A stretch of DNA of 64,000 nucleotides from JAHJDS01 sp964569795 (GTDB lineage Bacteria; Desulfobacterota; Desulfarculia; Desulfarculales; JAHJDS01). The notes under the pieces were generated by a model, which saw only the letters and a program-made list of their open reading frames with translations, did no database searches and was not told the DNA's origin. The translations under genes were made by a program, and so were the position numbers. The DNA is taken from NCBI GenBank assembly GCA_964569795.1, contig CAZMVB010000019.1:1-64000 (forward strand). Direction: 5' to 3'. Numbering within the stretch: the stretch's first letter is position 1; every line of letters starts with the position of its first letter. Positions 45,893-54,133 of the stretch are shown piece after piece.

Positions 45893-47044
45893 TCAGAGCA
45901 CCTCCCTATATATACGTTCGGCGTCCCGGGCGGTCAAGGCGCGGGGGTTGTTGGCCAGGAGGCGCGTGACCTTCATCACCCCGGCGGCCAGATCGGGCAG
46001 GTGCTCCTCCTTGACCCCGAACCGGCTCAGGCGGCGGGGCACGTCCAGGTCGTCGGCCAGGTCCATGACCGCCGTGACCGCCCGCTCGGCCGCCTCGCGG
46101 TCGGACAGGTGGCCAATGACCTCGCCCATGAGGGCCGCGATCTCGGCGAATTTTGTCACGTTGCCCACCAGGTTGAAGCGCATCACCGGGGCCAGCATCA
46201 GGGTGTTGGCCACGCCGTGGGGGATGTGGAACTCGGCGCCGATGGGATAGGCAAAGGCGTGCACGGCCGTCACCCCGGCGTTGGCAAAGGCGATCCCGGC
46301 CAAGAGGCTGCCCTCGAGCATGGCCGACCGGGCGGCCAGGTTGCCCCCCTGGGCCACGGCGGTCCGGAGGTGCTCGCCGATCAGCTCGATGGCCCGGGCG
46401 GCGAACATGTCGGTCAGTCCGGTGGCGTTGACCGAGGTGTAGGCCTCGACGGCGTGGATCAGGGCGTCCATGCCCGTGGCCGCGGTCACGGCCGGGGGCA
46501 GGCCCAGGGTCAGCTCCGGGTCCAGGACGGCCGTCCGGGGAAAGAGATGGCCGCTGACCACGCCCTTTTTCAGTTTTTCGCCCTCGTCGGAGAGGATGAC
46601 GATGGGCGTCACCTCGCTGCCCGTGCCGGCCGTGGTCGGGATCATCAGGCCGGGGACCCCGGGCCCGGGCACCAGGTCCACCCCGAAGTAATCGGCGATG
46701 GCCCCCGGATTGCCCAGCATCATGGCCGTGCTCTTGGCCACGTCCAGGGGGCTGCCGCCGCCCAGGCCGATGACGCCATCCGGCTTAAGTTCACCGGCCG
46801 CGGCCAGGCAGGCGTCGATGGTCTGGTAGCGGGGGTCCGGCGCGACGTCGCTGAACACGCCGGACTCGACGCCCGCGGCCTGGAGCGAGGCCTCGACCGG
46901 GGCCAGAAGTCCGGCGTCGATGATCCCGGGGTCGGTGACGATCAGGACCCGGGTGGCCCCCAGGGCCTTTATTTCGGCGCCGACGTTGTTGACCGCCCCG
47001 GGGCCCATGACGACCCGGGGCGTGGTTCGAAACAGAGTGGTCAT
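45893..47044 (-). CDS. Iron-containing alcohol dehydrogenase
   Basis: 383 residues, group III Fe-type ADH. NAD-binding GLGGGSPLDVAKS; metal ligands D and H in TGMDALIHAVEAYTS, H in AVHAFAYPIG and H in HIPHGVANTLM. It oxidises primary alcohols to aldehydes or works in reverse. Linkage with AOR, and with AbfD on the other side of the regulator, makes 4-hydroxybutyrate/succinate-semialdehyde- or 1,4-butanediol-type reactions plausible. Part of the liv cluster 1 operon (47078 to 47044 gap of 33 bases). Confidence 0.9.
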   Translation of the reverse strand: MTTLFRTTPRVVMGPGAVNNVGAEIKALGATRVLIVTDPGIIDAGLLAPVEASLQAAGVESGVFSDVAPDPRYQTIDACLAAAGELKPDGVIGLGGGSPLDVAKSTAMMLGNPGAIADYFGVDLVPGPGVPGLMIPTTAGTGSEVTPIVILSDEGEKLKKGVVSGHLFPRTAVLDPELTLGLPPAVTAATGMDALIHAVEAYTSVNATGLTDMFAARAIELIGEHLRTAVAQGGNLAARSAMLEGSLLAGIAFANAGVTAVHAFAYPIGAEFHIPHGVANTLMLAPVMRFNLVGNVTKFAEIAALMGEVIGHLSDREAAERAVTAVMDLADDLDVPRRLSRFGVKEEHLPDLAAGVMKVTRLLANNPRALTARDAERIYREVL

Positions 47045-47077
47045 TGTCCTCGCCTCTTTGGAGTTAAAGGGCCGTCC

Positions 47078-47785
47078 TCAGCGGCCGACGATGGTCCGCA
47101 GCCTGGCGTCCGCCATGATCTCATCGGTGGTCCCCTCGAAGAAGATCTCGCCCCGCTCGACGATGTAGGCCCGGTCCACGATCTGGGCGGCGGTGGCCAG
47201 GTTGGACTCGGCCAGGATGATGGAGATGCCCATGTCCCGGATGCGGTGCAGGGCCTCGGTGAAGTGCCTGACCACCAGCGGGGCCAGGCCCTCGAGGGAT
47301 TCATCCAGCAGCAGGAGCTTGGGATTCAGGGCCAGGGCCCGGCTGATGGAGACCATCTTCTTTTCCCCGCCCGACAAGGTGCCGCCTTGCCGGTGCCACA
47401 ACTCGCGGAGCTTGGGGAAGATGTCGAAGCTCATCTCCGGGGTGAAGTCCAGACTGTCCCGCCGCCTCTCGATGATCCACCGGCCCAGGGTCACGTTCTC
47501 CTCGACGCTCAGGCCGGGGAAGACCCGGGCGTCCTCGGGGGCGTAGGCCAGCCCCCTGAGCACCCGCTTGCGGGTGCTCAGGCCGTTGACCCTTTCCCCC
47601 AGAAAGACCAGGCCGCCCTGCTGGGGCCGGTACAGGCCGAGGATGCTCTTGAGGATCGAGCTGCGGCCCGCCCCGTTGCGCCCCAGCAGTCCGACGATCT
47701 CCCCTTGGCCCACCCCCAGGGAGACCGAGCGCAGGATGTGGGTCTTGCCCACGAAGAATTCGACGTCGGTCAGTTCCAGCAGCAT
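47078..47785 (-). CDS. livF: LivF-type ABC ATPase, Walker A lysine replaced
   Basis: 235 residues; branched-chain-type importer ATPase subunit F. Signature LSGGEKKMVSISRAL and Walker B LLLLDESLEGLAP are present, as in LivF proteins. The Walker A is GRNGAGRSSILK at residues 35-46, with Arg41 (codon CGC) where every active LivF has Lys. This would be expected to lower or abolish ATP hydrolysis in this subunit. LivG next to it is normal. One base separates livG stop and livF ATG. Confidence 0.92.
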   Translation of the reverse strand: MLLELTDVEFFVGKTHILRSVSLGVGQGEIVGLLGRNGAGRSSILKSILGLYRPQQGGLVFLGERVNGLSTRKRVLRGLAYAPEDARVFPGLSVEENVTLGRWIIERRRDSLDFTPEMSFDIFPKLRELWHRQGGTLSGGEKKMVSISRALALNPKLLLLDESLEGLAPLVVRHFTEALHRIRDMGISIILAESNLATAAQIVDRAYIVERGEIFFEGTTDEIMADARLRTIVGR

Positions 47786-47786
47786 G

Positions 47787-48530
47787 TCAGTTGGTCACTC
47801 CGAACAGGGTTTCCTGGACCGCCTTGTCGGCCATCACCTCCTGGGGCGTCCCGTTGGCCAGGATGTCCCCGTCGGCCAGGACCATCACCCGCTGGGCGTA
47901 ATCGGCCACGATGTCCATGTCGTGCTCGATGATCATCGTCGCCGTGCCCCGCTGGCCGATGGCCGAGATGATGGTGTTCATGACCTTGAACTTGTCGGCC
48001 GTGGCCACGCCGCTGGTCGGTTCGTCCAGGAGCAGGAAGGTGCCCTTGAGGGCGAAGGCCATGGCCGTGTCCAGGATCTTCTTGTCGCCCTCACTGAGTT
48101 CCGAGGCCGGCTCGTGGGCCAGGGCGGTCAGCTGGAACAGCTCGAGGATGTCCATGGCCTCGGCGGTGGCCTGGTGAAAGGCCCCGGCCGGCTTGAACAG
48201 CCGGAAGAGCTGGTTGCGGTCCGAGAAGACGCAGTTGCGGACGTTGTCCAGGACGCTCAGCTCCTCGAAGAGCTGGGTGATCTGAAAATTGCGGGCGATA
48301 CCCATCTTGATCCGGCGATAGGGGGCGGCGTGGGTGATGTCCCGGCCGTCGAGTTTGACCCGGCCCGAGTCGGGGAAGAGGTGGCCGCTGATCAGGTTGA
48401 CCAGGGTGGTCTTGCCCGCGCCGTTGGGGCCCAGCAGGGCCACGACCTCGTTCTCGGCGATGGTGAAGCTGGCCCCGTTGATGACCAGGGAGCGGCCGAA
48501 GGACTTTTTCAGATTGACGACTTCCAGCAC
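47787..48530 (-). CDS. livG: LivG-type ABC ATPase
   Basis: 247 residues; second ATPase of importer 1. Walker A GPNGAGKTTLVNLISG, signature ASELSEGDKKILDTAMAFAL (LSEGDKK variant, usual for LivG), Walker B FLLLDEPTSGVA, H-loop IIEHDMDIV. GTG start at 48530 with AGGAGG upstream. Tight spacing to livM and livF (9 and 1 bases) shows a single operon. Confidence 0.95.
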   Translation of the reverse strand: MLEVVNLKKSFGRSLVINGASFTIAENEVVALLGPNGAGKTTLVNLISGHLFPDSGRVKLDGRDITHAAPYRRIKMGIARNFQITQLFEELSVLDNVRNCVFSDRNQLFRLFKPAGAFHQATAEAMDILELFQLTALAHEPASELSEGDKKILDTAMAFALKGTFLLLDEPTSGVATADKFKVMNTIISAIGQRGTATMIIEHDMDIVADYAQRVMVLADGDILANGTPQEVMADKAVQETLFGVTN

Positions 48531-48539
48531 GGCCTCCTC

Positions 48540-49574
48540 CTAGCTCCCGGCCGCGGCCGGCGGCGCGGCGGCCGTTTTCCGCCGGATCAGGCCCACCAGG
48601 TCGGCCACGCCCCCGGTGATCCCCCGCGGCAGGAACAGGACCAGCACGATCAGGACGGCCCCCAGATAGAGCATCCAGTACTCGGTCCCGGCCGAGGTGT
48701 ACAGGAGCAGGTAGTTGAACAGGACCGCCCCGACGATCGGGCCCTCGAAGATGGTGAACCCGCCCAGCAGGACCATATAGACCGCCTCGCCCGAGAAGAC
48801 CCAGTAGGACAGCTCGGGGGTGATGTGGCCCGTGGCGAACGACGACAGGCCGCCGGCCAGGCCGCAGAAGGTCCCGGAGATGACAAAGGCGTACCACCGA
48901 AAGAGCTTGACCCGGATGCCGATCATCTCCGCCCGCAGCTCGTTGTCCCGGGTGGCCTGGAGGGCCTTGCCAAAGGGCGAGTTGACGATGGCCAGCATCA
49001 CCAGGGTGGCGGCGCTGAAGATGCCCAGGACGATGTAGTAATAGATCCCGGCCAGGAAGTCTGGTCGGACCAGGCCCAGGTCCTGGCCGAAGATGGTCGG
49101 CACCAGGACCCGGATGCCGTCCGAGCCGCCGGTGTAGTTGTAGGCCTTCTCCAGAACGGCGTAGAGCAGCATGGACAGGGCCAGGGTCAGGATCGAGAAG
49201 AAGATCCGGGTGTGCCTCACGCAGATGTAGCCGAACAGGGCCGAGATCAGGAAGGACACGCCCAGGGCGGTGACCATGGCCAGTTCCAGGCTGACCGCGG
49301 CGTCGGGGAAGAACCAGCGCTGCAGCAGGCCCACGCCGTAGGCCCCGGCGGCGAAATAGGCCCCGTGACCGAAGGACAGCACCCCGGTGTAGCGGAGCAG
49401 GAGGTTCAGCCCCAGGGCCATGATGGCCATGATCAGCCCGGCCTCGACCTGCATCAGGTGGTACTCGGCCAGGCGCCGGCCGGCGAACAGGGACAGCACC
49501 TGGGGCAAAAAGAGGAGCGCCAGGAAGACCCCCAGGTAGGCGATGGGGCGGGGCTTGGCCAGTTTCGTCAACAT
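48540..49574 (-). CDS. livM: LivM-type ABC permease
   Basis: 344-residue integral membrane permease with about nine helices, e.g. LMQVEAGLIMAIMALGLNLL and LSFGHGAYFAAGAYGVGLLQ, the conserved LivM signature. The interaction loop with the ATPases is the GxxLxAxRxNExRAxxxGI region (ALQATRDNELRAEMIGIRVK). Forms the transmembrane channel with LivH. Confidence 0.94.
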   Translation of the reverse strand: MLTKLAKPRPIAYLGVFLALLFLPQVLSLFAGRRLAEYHLMQVEAGLIMAIMALGLNLLLRYTGVLSFGHGAYFAAGAYGVGLLQRWFFPDAAVSLELAMVTALGVSFLISALFGYICVRHTRIFFSILTLALSMLLYAVLEKAYNYTGGSDGIRVLVPTIFGQDLGLVRPDFLAGIYYYIVLGIFSAATLVMLAIVNSPFGKALQATRDNELRAEMIGIRVKLFRWYAFVISGTFCGLAGGLSSFATGHITPELSYWVFSGEAVYMVLLGGFTIFEGPIVGAVLFNYLLLYTSAGTEYWMLYLGAVLIVLVLFLPRGITGGVADLVGLIRRKTAAAPPAAAGS

Positions 49575-49584
49575 GATCCCACCC

Positions 49585-50454
49585 CTACTTCTGGCCGAAC
49601 AGGCCCTGGGGCCTGACGATCAGGATGATGACGGCGATCAGGAACAGGAGGGGCATTTCCAGTTCGGCGTAAAAGGCCACGGTAAACGACCGGGTCAGGC
49701 CGACGATCAAGGATCCGACCAGCACCCCCGGCAGGCTGCCCATGCCGCCGATGACCACGACGATGAAGGCCATGATCAGGACGTCCATGCCCATGCCCAG
49801 GGTGGCGGCCGTGGTCGGCACGAACAGCGCCCCGGCCAGGCCGGCCAGGGCGGCCCCGATGACAAAGGCGACCACGGTCAGGGAGCGCATGGGGATGCCC
49901 ATGGCCTGGGCCATTTCCCGGTCCATCTCGATGGCCCGGAGCATGATCCCGAGGCGGGTCTTGACCATCAGCCACCAGAGGAAAAGCCCGGCGGCCACGG
50001 CCACGGCCATGACGAACAGGTAATAGACCGAATAGGTCGCCCCGAAGAGGCTGATCTGGCCCATGGCCTTGAAGGGGGCCGAGGCGTACATGGACTGACC
50101 GCCGAAGACCAGCTTGATCAGGTCCTCGATCAGCATCAGGGCCCCGAAGGTGATGATGAGCTGGTATTCCAGGGGGCGGCGGTACATCCACCGGATCAGC
50201 CCGGTCTCCAGGAGCAGGCCCGCCCCGCCGGCGACGACCACCGCCGCGCCGGCCGCGGCCAGCAGCGTCCAGACCAGGCCCGCGTGCCCCATCATCCCGA
50301 TGATGTAGGCGGCCATGAAGCCGCCGATGGCGTACAGGGACCCGTGGGCCAGGTTGAGGATGCCCATCACCCCCAGGATGATGCTCAGACCCAGCGAGGT
50401 CAAAAACAGGAAGGAGGCGAAATAGAGGCCGTTCAGGATGTAGATGACCCACAT
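49585..50454 (-). CDS. livH: LivH-type ABC permease
   Basis: 289 residues, about eight helices. Signature segments: LGLSIILGVMGILNLAHGSL near the N-terminus, and GIMLRAIEMDREMAQAMGIP, the coupling-helix region. Last part GSLPGVLVGSLIVGLTRSF is typical of LivH. Second permease of importer 1. Confidence 0.94.
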   Translation of the reverse strand: MWVIYILNGLYFASFLFLTSLGLSIILGVMGILNLAHGSLYAIGGFMAAYIIGMMGHAGLVWTLLAAAGAAVVVAGGAGLLLETGLIRWMYRRPLEYQLIITFGALMLIEDLIKLVFGGQSMYASAPFKAMGQISLFGATYSVYYLFVMAVAVAAGLFLWWLMVKTRLGIMLRAIEMDREMAQAMGIPMRSLTVVAFVIGAALAGLAGALFVPTTAATLGMGMDVLIMAFIVVVIGGMGSLPGVLVGSLIVGLTRSFTVAFYAELEMPLLFLIAVIILIVRPQGLFGQK

Positions 50455-50578
50455 GGGTTGTTGTCTCCTGGGGCTTTCGGCCGGACGCCGGGGTCACCCG
50501 GCACAAATACCCCGGCCCTCGACCCCCGAAGGGGTGTCCGCCGGGGACCGGGCCCCGGCGGACAGGGGGGTGAGGAGA

Positions 50579-51916
50579 TCAGACCTTCCAGCCCTTGATC
50601 CAGTCCTCGGTGGAGATGCCGGCCGGGGCGTTGACCTCCTGGGCCGAGAAGATCTCCATCCGGGCGGGATCGAGGATGGGGAAGGGGTAACCGCTGACCT
50701 TCTTGCTGATGCCCACCAGGCAGGCCTCGCGGGCGTTGTGGTCCCGATCCATGAACAGATAGCCCGAGGGGGTCTCGATGCCCAGGCCGCTCATGGTCTT
50801 GGCCACCTCGGCCTGGGTCGGCCAGCCGCCCACCAGGGAGGCCGCCTTTTCCACGGCCGCCTTGTACATGGCGATGGCCTGGAAGGCGTGGTAGCTGGGG
50901 TAGGTCGGGTATTTCTTGTAGCGCTTGTGGTACTCGGCCACGAACCACTTGTTCAGCGGCCACTTGTCAGGGTGGGGATAGAGGAAGTAGTGGGTCCCGG
51001 CGCAGCAGATGAACTGGCCCTCGGGGAAGCCGGGGCCGATCTCCTGGGGATAGGGCTCGCCCCGGCTCATGGCCAGCTTGGATTTCTTGAAGAAGCCGGC
51101 GCCCATGGCCTGCTTGATGAAGGTCACCGCGTCGCCGCCCCACAGCGAGCTGTGGACGATCTCGGCCCCCGAGCCCATCAGGGCGCTGACGTGGGCCGTG
51201 AAGTCGGTGGTGAAGATCTTGGGCCATAGGACCTTGACCACCCTGGTCCGGGGCATCAGCTTCTTCATGGCCAGCTCGAAGATCTTCCACGAGTCGCGGC
51301 CCCAGGCGTAGTCCTGGTTGATCCCGGCGATCTTCTTGACGTTGGGCATGTACTTCTTGATGGCCAGGGCCAGGGAGATGTTGTCGATGCCCAGGTGGGC
51401 CGCGGTCCGGAAGCCCAGCTTGTACTTGGGATACTTGTAGGGGGAGCGCCGCTTTTCCATCAGGACGTGGGTCCCGCAGTCATAGGCCACCATCAGGCCG
51501 CGCAGTTCGTCGGACAGGGGCAGGACGGCCTTGCAGTCGCCGGACGAGATGTAGCCCAGGATGACGTCAACCTTGTCCTCCATGATCAGCTTCCGGGCCA
51601 GCTCGACCTGCTTCTTGGCCCCGCCGGCCTCGTCCAGGGACCGCAGGGCGATCTTCCGGCCCAGGATGCCGCCCTGCTTGTTATAGACGTCGGCCATCAT
51701 TTTGTAGGCGTTGTCTCCCGGGATGCCGAAGGGTCCGGCCGCCGGCCCGGTCAGGAAGCTGATGGCCGCCATCTTGATCGGGGTCTTGGGGATGGACCTC
51801 TTCTTGGCCAGGGCCGGAGCGGCCGGCACCAGGGCGGACAAGGCGCCGGCCCCCAGCCCCGCCGCGCCGGCCGTCTTCAAGAACTCCCGGCGATTGGTTT
51901 CGGTTTTCTTTGCCAT
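50579..51916 (-). CDS. livK: LivK-like periplasmic substrate-binding protein, Tat-type signal
   Basis: 445 residues, first gene of importer 1. The N-terminus carries NRREFLKTAGAAGLGAGALS, a twin-arginine motif (RRxFLK) instead of a plain Sec signal. Mature region has type-I periplasmic fold features: IKMAAISFLTGPAAGPFGIP, LVAYDCGTH-like MVAYDCGTHVLME, and a long C-terminal domain with AMYKAAVEKAAS. Ligand cannot be read from sequence: members bind amino acids, amides, aromatic acids or other small organics. The sigma-54 promoter at 52115-52129 drives this gene. Confidence 0.9.
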   Translation of the reverse strand: MAKKTETNRREFLKTAGAAGLGAGALSALVPAAPALAKKRSIPKTPIKMAAISFLTGPAAGPFGIPGDNAYKMMADVYNKQGGILGRKIALRSLDEAGGAKKQVELARKLIMEDKVDVILGYISSGDCKAVLPLSDELRGLMVAYDCGTHVLMEKRRSPYKYPKYKLGFRTAAHLGIDNISLALAIKKYMPNVKKIAGINQDYAWGRDSWKIFELAMKKLMPRTRVVKVLWPKIFTTDFTAHVSALMGSGAEIVHSSLWGGDAVTFIKQAMGAGFFKKSKLAMSRGEPYPQEIGPGFPEGQFICCAGTHYFLYPHPDKWPLNKWFVAEYHKRYKKYPTYPSYHAFQAIAMYKAAVEKAASLVGGWPTQAEVAKTMSGLGIETPSGYLFMDRDHNAREACLVGISKKVSGYPFPILDPARMEIFSAQEVNAPAGISTEDWIKGWKV

Positions 51917-52114
51917 GGTTCCCTCCTCAATCCTTGGTGGTGAGATATAACCGGCCTGTCGCCCGTGCCCCGCCCCCGGGACCCCGTTTGGGTCGCCGCG
52001 GCCTTCCCGCCCTGATCCGGGCGGCCGTCCCGGGGCTTGCGTCCGCTGATGGTGGAGTGTCTGGTTGGGCCCGACCCCTGTCCCCTGAGATCCGGCCTAA
52101 TTGAATATAAAAGA

Positions 52115-52129
52115 GCAATTCCTGTGCCA
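52115..52129 (-). promoter_or_regulatory. Sigma-54 (-24/-12) promoter of liv cluster 1
   Basis: Read on the minus strand: TGGCAC-AGGAA-TTGC, a perfect match to TGGCAC-N5-TTGC, with GG and GC ten bases apart as required. The -12 lies about 200 bases upstream of the livK ATG (51916). The divergent sigma-54 activator gene starts 218 bases on the other side. Confidence 0.85.
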
Positions 52130-52222
52130 GGGCTCGGAAATAGGGGTCGCCCAAGGTATTGGAATTTATGGACAAAAAAACGGGCAGGTCTGATGGGCCG
52201 CCGGTCTGTATTGTAATTTTGC

Positions 52223-52239
52223 AAGAACGACTGGTTCTT
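52223..52239. promoter_or_regulatory. Inverted repeat, candidate enhancer for the sigma-54 promoter
   Basis: AAGAAC-GACTG-GTTCTT, perfect six-base arms with a five-base spacer. It is 94 bases upstream of the -24 element in the minus-strand orientation, a normal enhancer distance for bacterial enhancer-binding proteins. Confidence 0.5.
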
Positions 52240-52278
52240 TTCTTATAACCTATTGATATTCAAATGAAAGACATTCAT

Positions 52279-52311
52279 TGCAATATGGCGACAGGTATGC
52301 AATACTGCAAT
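52279..52311. promoter_or_regulatory. Three TGCAAT elements between regulator and sigma-54 promoter
   Basis: TGCAAT at 52279, 52298 and 52306; the first and last give an imperfect dyad CATTGCAATA...TACTGCAATG. They stand 150-195 bases from the sigma-54 promoter and 36-68 bases before the ATG of the regulator; they may be enhancer or autoregulatory sites. Confidence 0.4.
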
Positions 52312-52346
52312 GGTCGGCTGGCCCCGACCCTCACCGGAGAAGGACC

Positions 52347-54080
52347 ATGACCCCGAACACCTGGCCCCTCATCCCCGACGAACTGCGGACCGTGTTCGAC
52401 GCCTCCCACAACGGCATCGTCATGATCGACGGCGACGGCCGGATCCTGGTCTATAACCAGGCCGCCACCCGCCTCCTGCAGAACGGCGGTCCCCCGCCCC
52501 TGGGCCGCACCTTTGCCGAGGTCCACCCCGAGACCTGGCCGGACATGAGACGGATCCTGGAGACCGGCCGGCCCCAGATCGGCAAGCAGATCCGACTCAA
52601 CCGGGCGACGATCATCGCCAACCGCAACCCGATCCAGACCGACGGCCGGGTGGCCGGGGTGATCAGCATCTTCCAGGACATCAGCGAGTACGAGGCCATC
52701 ATCTCCGAGCTGCAGGGCTACCGCCGGCTGCACCGCCAGTTCGAGGCCATCTTCGAGTCCTCGGCCGACGGGCTGTACGTCACCAACGGCCAGGCCAACA
52801 CCGTCCGGGTCAACAGCGCCTACGAGCGGATCACCGGCCTGTCCCGGGACGAGCTGGTCGGCCGGAACATGGCCGACCTGGTCCGGGCCGGGGTGTTCGA
52901 CGTCTCGGTCACCCTCGAGGTCCTGCGCCAGGGCGGCCCGGTGACGATCATGCAGAAGGTCAAGAGCGGCAAGCAGGTCATGGTCACCGGCACCCCCATT
53001 TACGACGAGTCCGGCGAGGTGGTCCTGGTGGTGACCAGCGTCCGGGACATCACCGAGCTCAACGAGCTCAAGGCCCGCCTGGAGGAGGCCCGGCGGCTGA
53101 GTTCCCGCTACTACCAGGCCTTGCTGGAGCAGGACAGCCTGGAGCACGTCTTCAACCGGATGGTGGTCAAGAGCACGGCCATGCAGCGGGTGGTCCAGCG
53201 GGCGGTCAAGGCCGCCGGGGCCGAGACCTCGATCCTGATCTACGGCGAGTCCGGGGTGGGCAAGAGCATGCTCGCCCGCATCATCCACCAGGTCAGCTCC
53301 CGCAAAAGCGGCCCCTTTGTCAAGATCAGTTGCGGGGCCATCCCCGAACCCCTGCTCGAGAGCGAACTGCTGGGCTACAACAAGGGGGCCTTCACCGGCG
53401 CCGCCCCGGGGGGCAAGGCCGGTCTGATCGAGACGGCCCACACCGGGACAGTGTTCCTGGACGAGGTGGCCGAACTGACCCCGGCCATGCAGGTTAAGCT
53501 GCTCCAGGTCATCGAGGACAAGACCTACACCCGGGTCGGGGCCACCCGGCCGACCTCGGTGGACGTCCGGATCATCGCCGCCACCAACCGGGACCTCAAG
53601 GAACTGATGGGCCGGGGGGCCTTCCGCCAGGACCTGTATTACCGGCTGGGCGTGGTCCCCATGGCCATCCCGCCCCTCAGGGAGCGCCGGGAGGACATCC
53701 CGGCCCTGATCCTGAGCGTCCTGGACAAGCACCGGCGGGCCACCGGCCAGGTCAAGCGCCTCGAGCCCGAGGTCGTGGACCGGCTGATGGGCTACGATTA
53801 TCCGGGCAACGTCCGGGAGCTGATCAACATCGTCGAGGTGATGGCCATCATGAGCGAGGGGCCGTCCATCGGCCTGGCCGACGCCCCGGGCGAGATCCGG
53901 CAGTCCCTGTCCGGGGCCGGGGACCAGGTCCCGGCCGGCCTGACCCTCAAGGCGGCGGTCCAGGCCTTCGAGGTCCGTCTGGTCAGGCAGGCCCTGACCC
54001 GCCACGGCACGGTCCAGCGGGCCGCCGAGGCCCTGGGGGTCCACCCGACCACCCTCTGGCGCAAGCTGGCGAGGCGCTGA
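52347..54080 (+). CDS. PAS-domain sigma-54-dependent transcriptional activator
   Basis: 577 residues. Two PAS domains: about 15-110 (FDASHNGIVMIDGDGRILVY) and 130-235 (FESSADGLYVTNGQANTVRV). AAA+ domain: Walker A GESGVGKS (300-307), GAFTGA sigma-54 contact loop at 347-352, FLDEVAELTP Walker B. Fis-type HTH at the C-terminus (GTVQRAAEALGVHPTTLWRK). ATG at 52347 with GGAGAAGG; the frame is open further upstream but without a better site. It lies between the two catabolic clusters, divergent from livK1, and is the obvious activator of the sigma-54 promoter. The PAS domains are likely to sense a small molecule. Confidence 0.95.
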   Translation: MTPNTWPLIPDELRTVFDASHNGIVMIDGDGRILVYNQAATRLLQNGGPPPLGRTFAEVHPETWPDMRRILETGRPQIGKQIRLNRATIIANRNPIQTDGRVAGVISIFQDISEYEAIISELQGYRRLHRQFEAIFESSADGLYVTNGQANTVRVNSAYERITGLSRDELVGRNMADLVRAGVFDVSVTLEVLRQGGPVTIMQKVKSGKQVMVTGTPIYDESGEVVLVVTSVRDITELNELKARLEEARRLSSRYYQALLEQDSLEHVFNRMVVKSTAMQRVVQRAVKAAGAETSILIYGESGVGKSMLARIIHQVSSRKSGPFVKISCGAIPEPLLESELLGYNKGAFTGAAPGGKAGLIETAHTGTVFLDEVAELTPAMQVKLLQVIEDKTYTRVGATRPTSVDVRIIAATNRDLKELMGRGAFRQDLYYRLGVVPMAIPPLRERREDIPALILSVLDKHRRATGQVKRLEPEVVDRLMGYDYPGNVRELINIVEVMAIMSEGPSIGLADAPGEIRQSLSGAGDQVPAGLTLKAAVQAFEVRLVRQALTRHGTVQRAAEALGVHPTTLWRKLARR

Positions 54081-54088
54081 CCGCGGCC

Positions 54089-54108
54089 GCCCGGGGCTCG
54101 CCCCGGGC
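54089..54108. terminator. GC-rich hairpin between convergent regulator and abfD
   Basis: GCCCGGGG (54089-54096), loop CTCG, CCCCGGGC (54101-54108). No T tract, so at best a weak or bidirectional terminator. Confidence 0.4.
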
Positions 54109-54133
54109 TCTCGAAGACCCGGCCGTCAGCGGG

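Noticed and set aside
45836..47932. 698-codon plus-strand frame opposite the alcohol dehydrogenase and livF
   Set aside because: Same artefact; the minus-strand genes have full family motifs.
52253..52286. TTGATA and AT-rich segment as the promoter of the sigma-54 activator
   Set aside because: No -10 at acceptable spacing; left unassigned.
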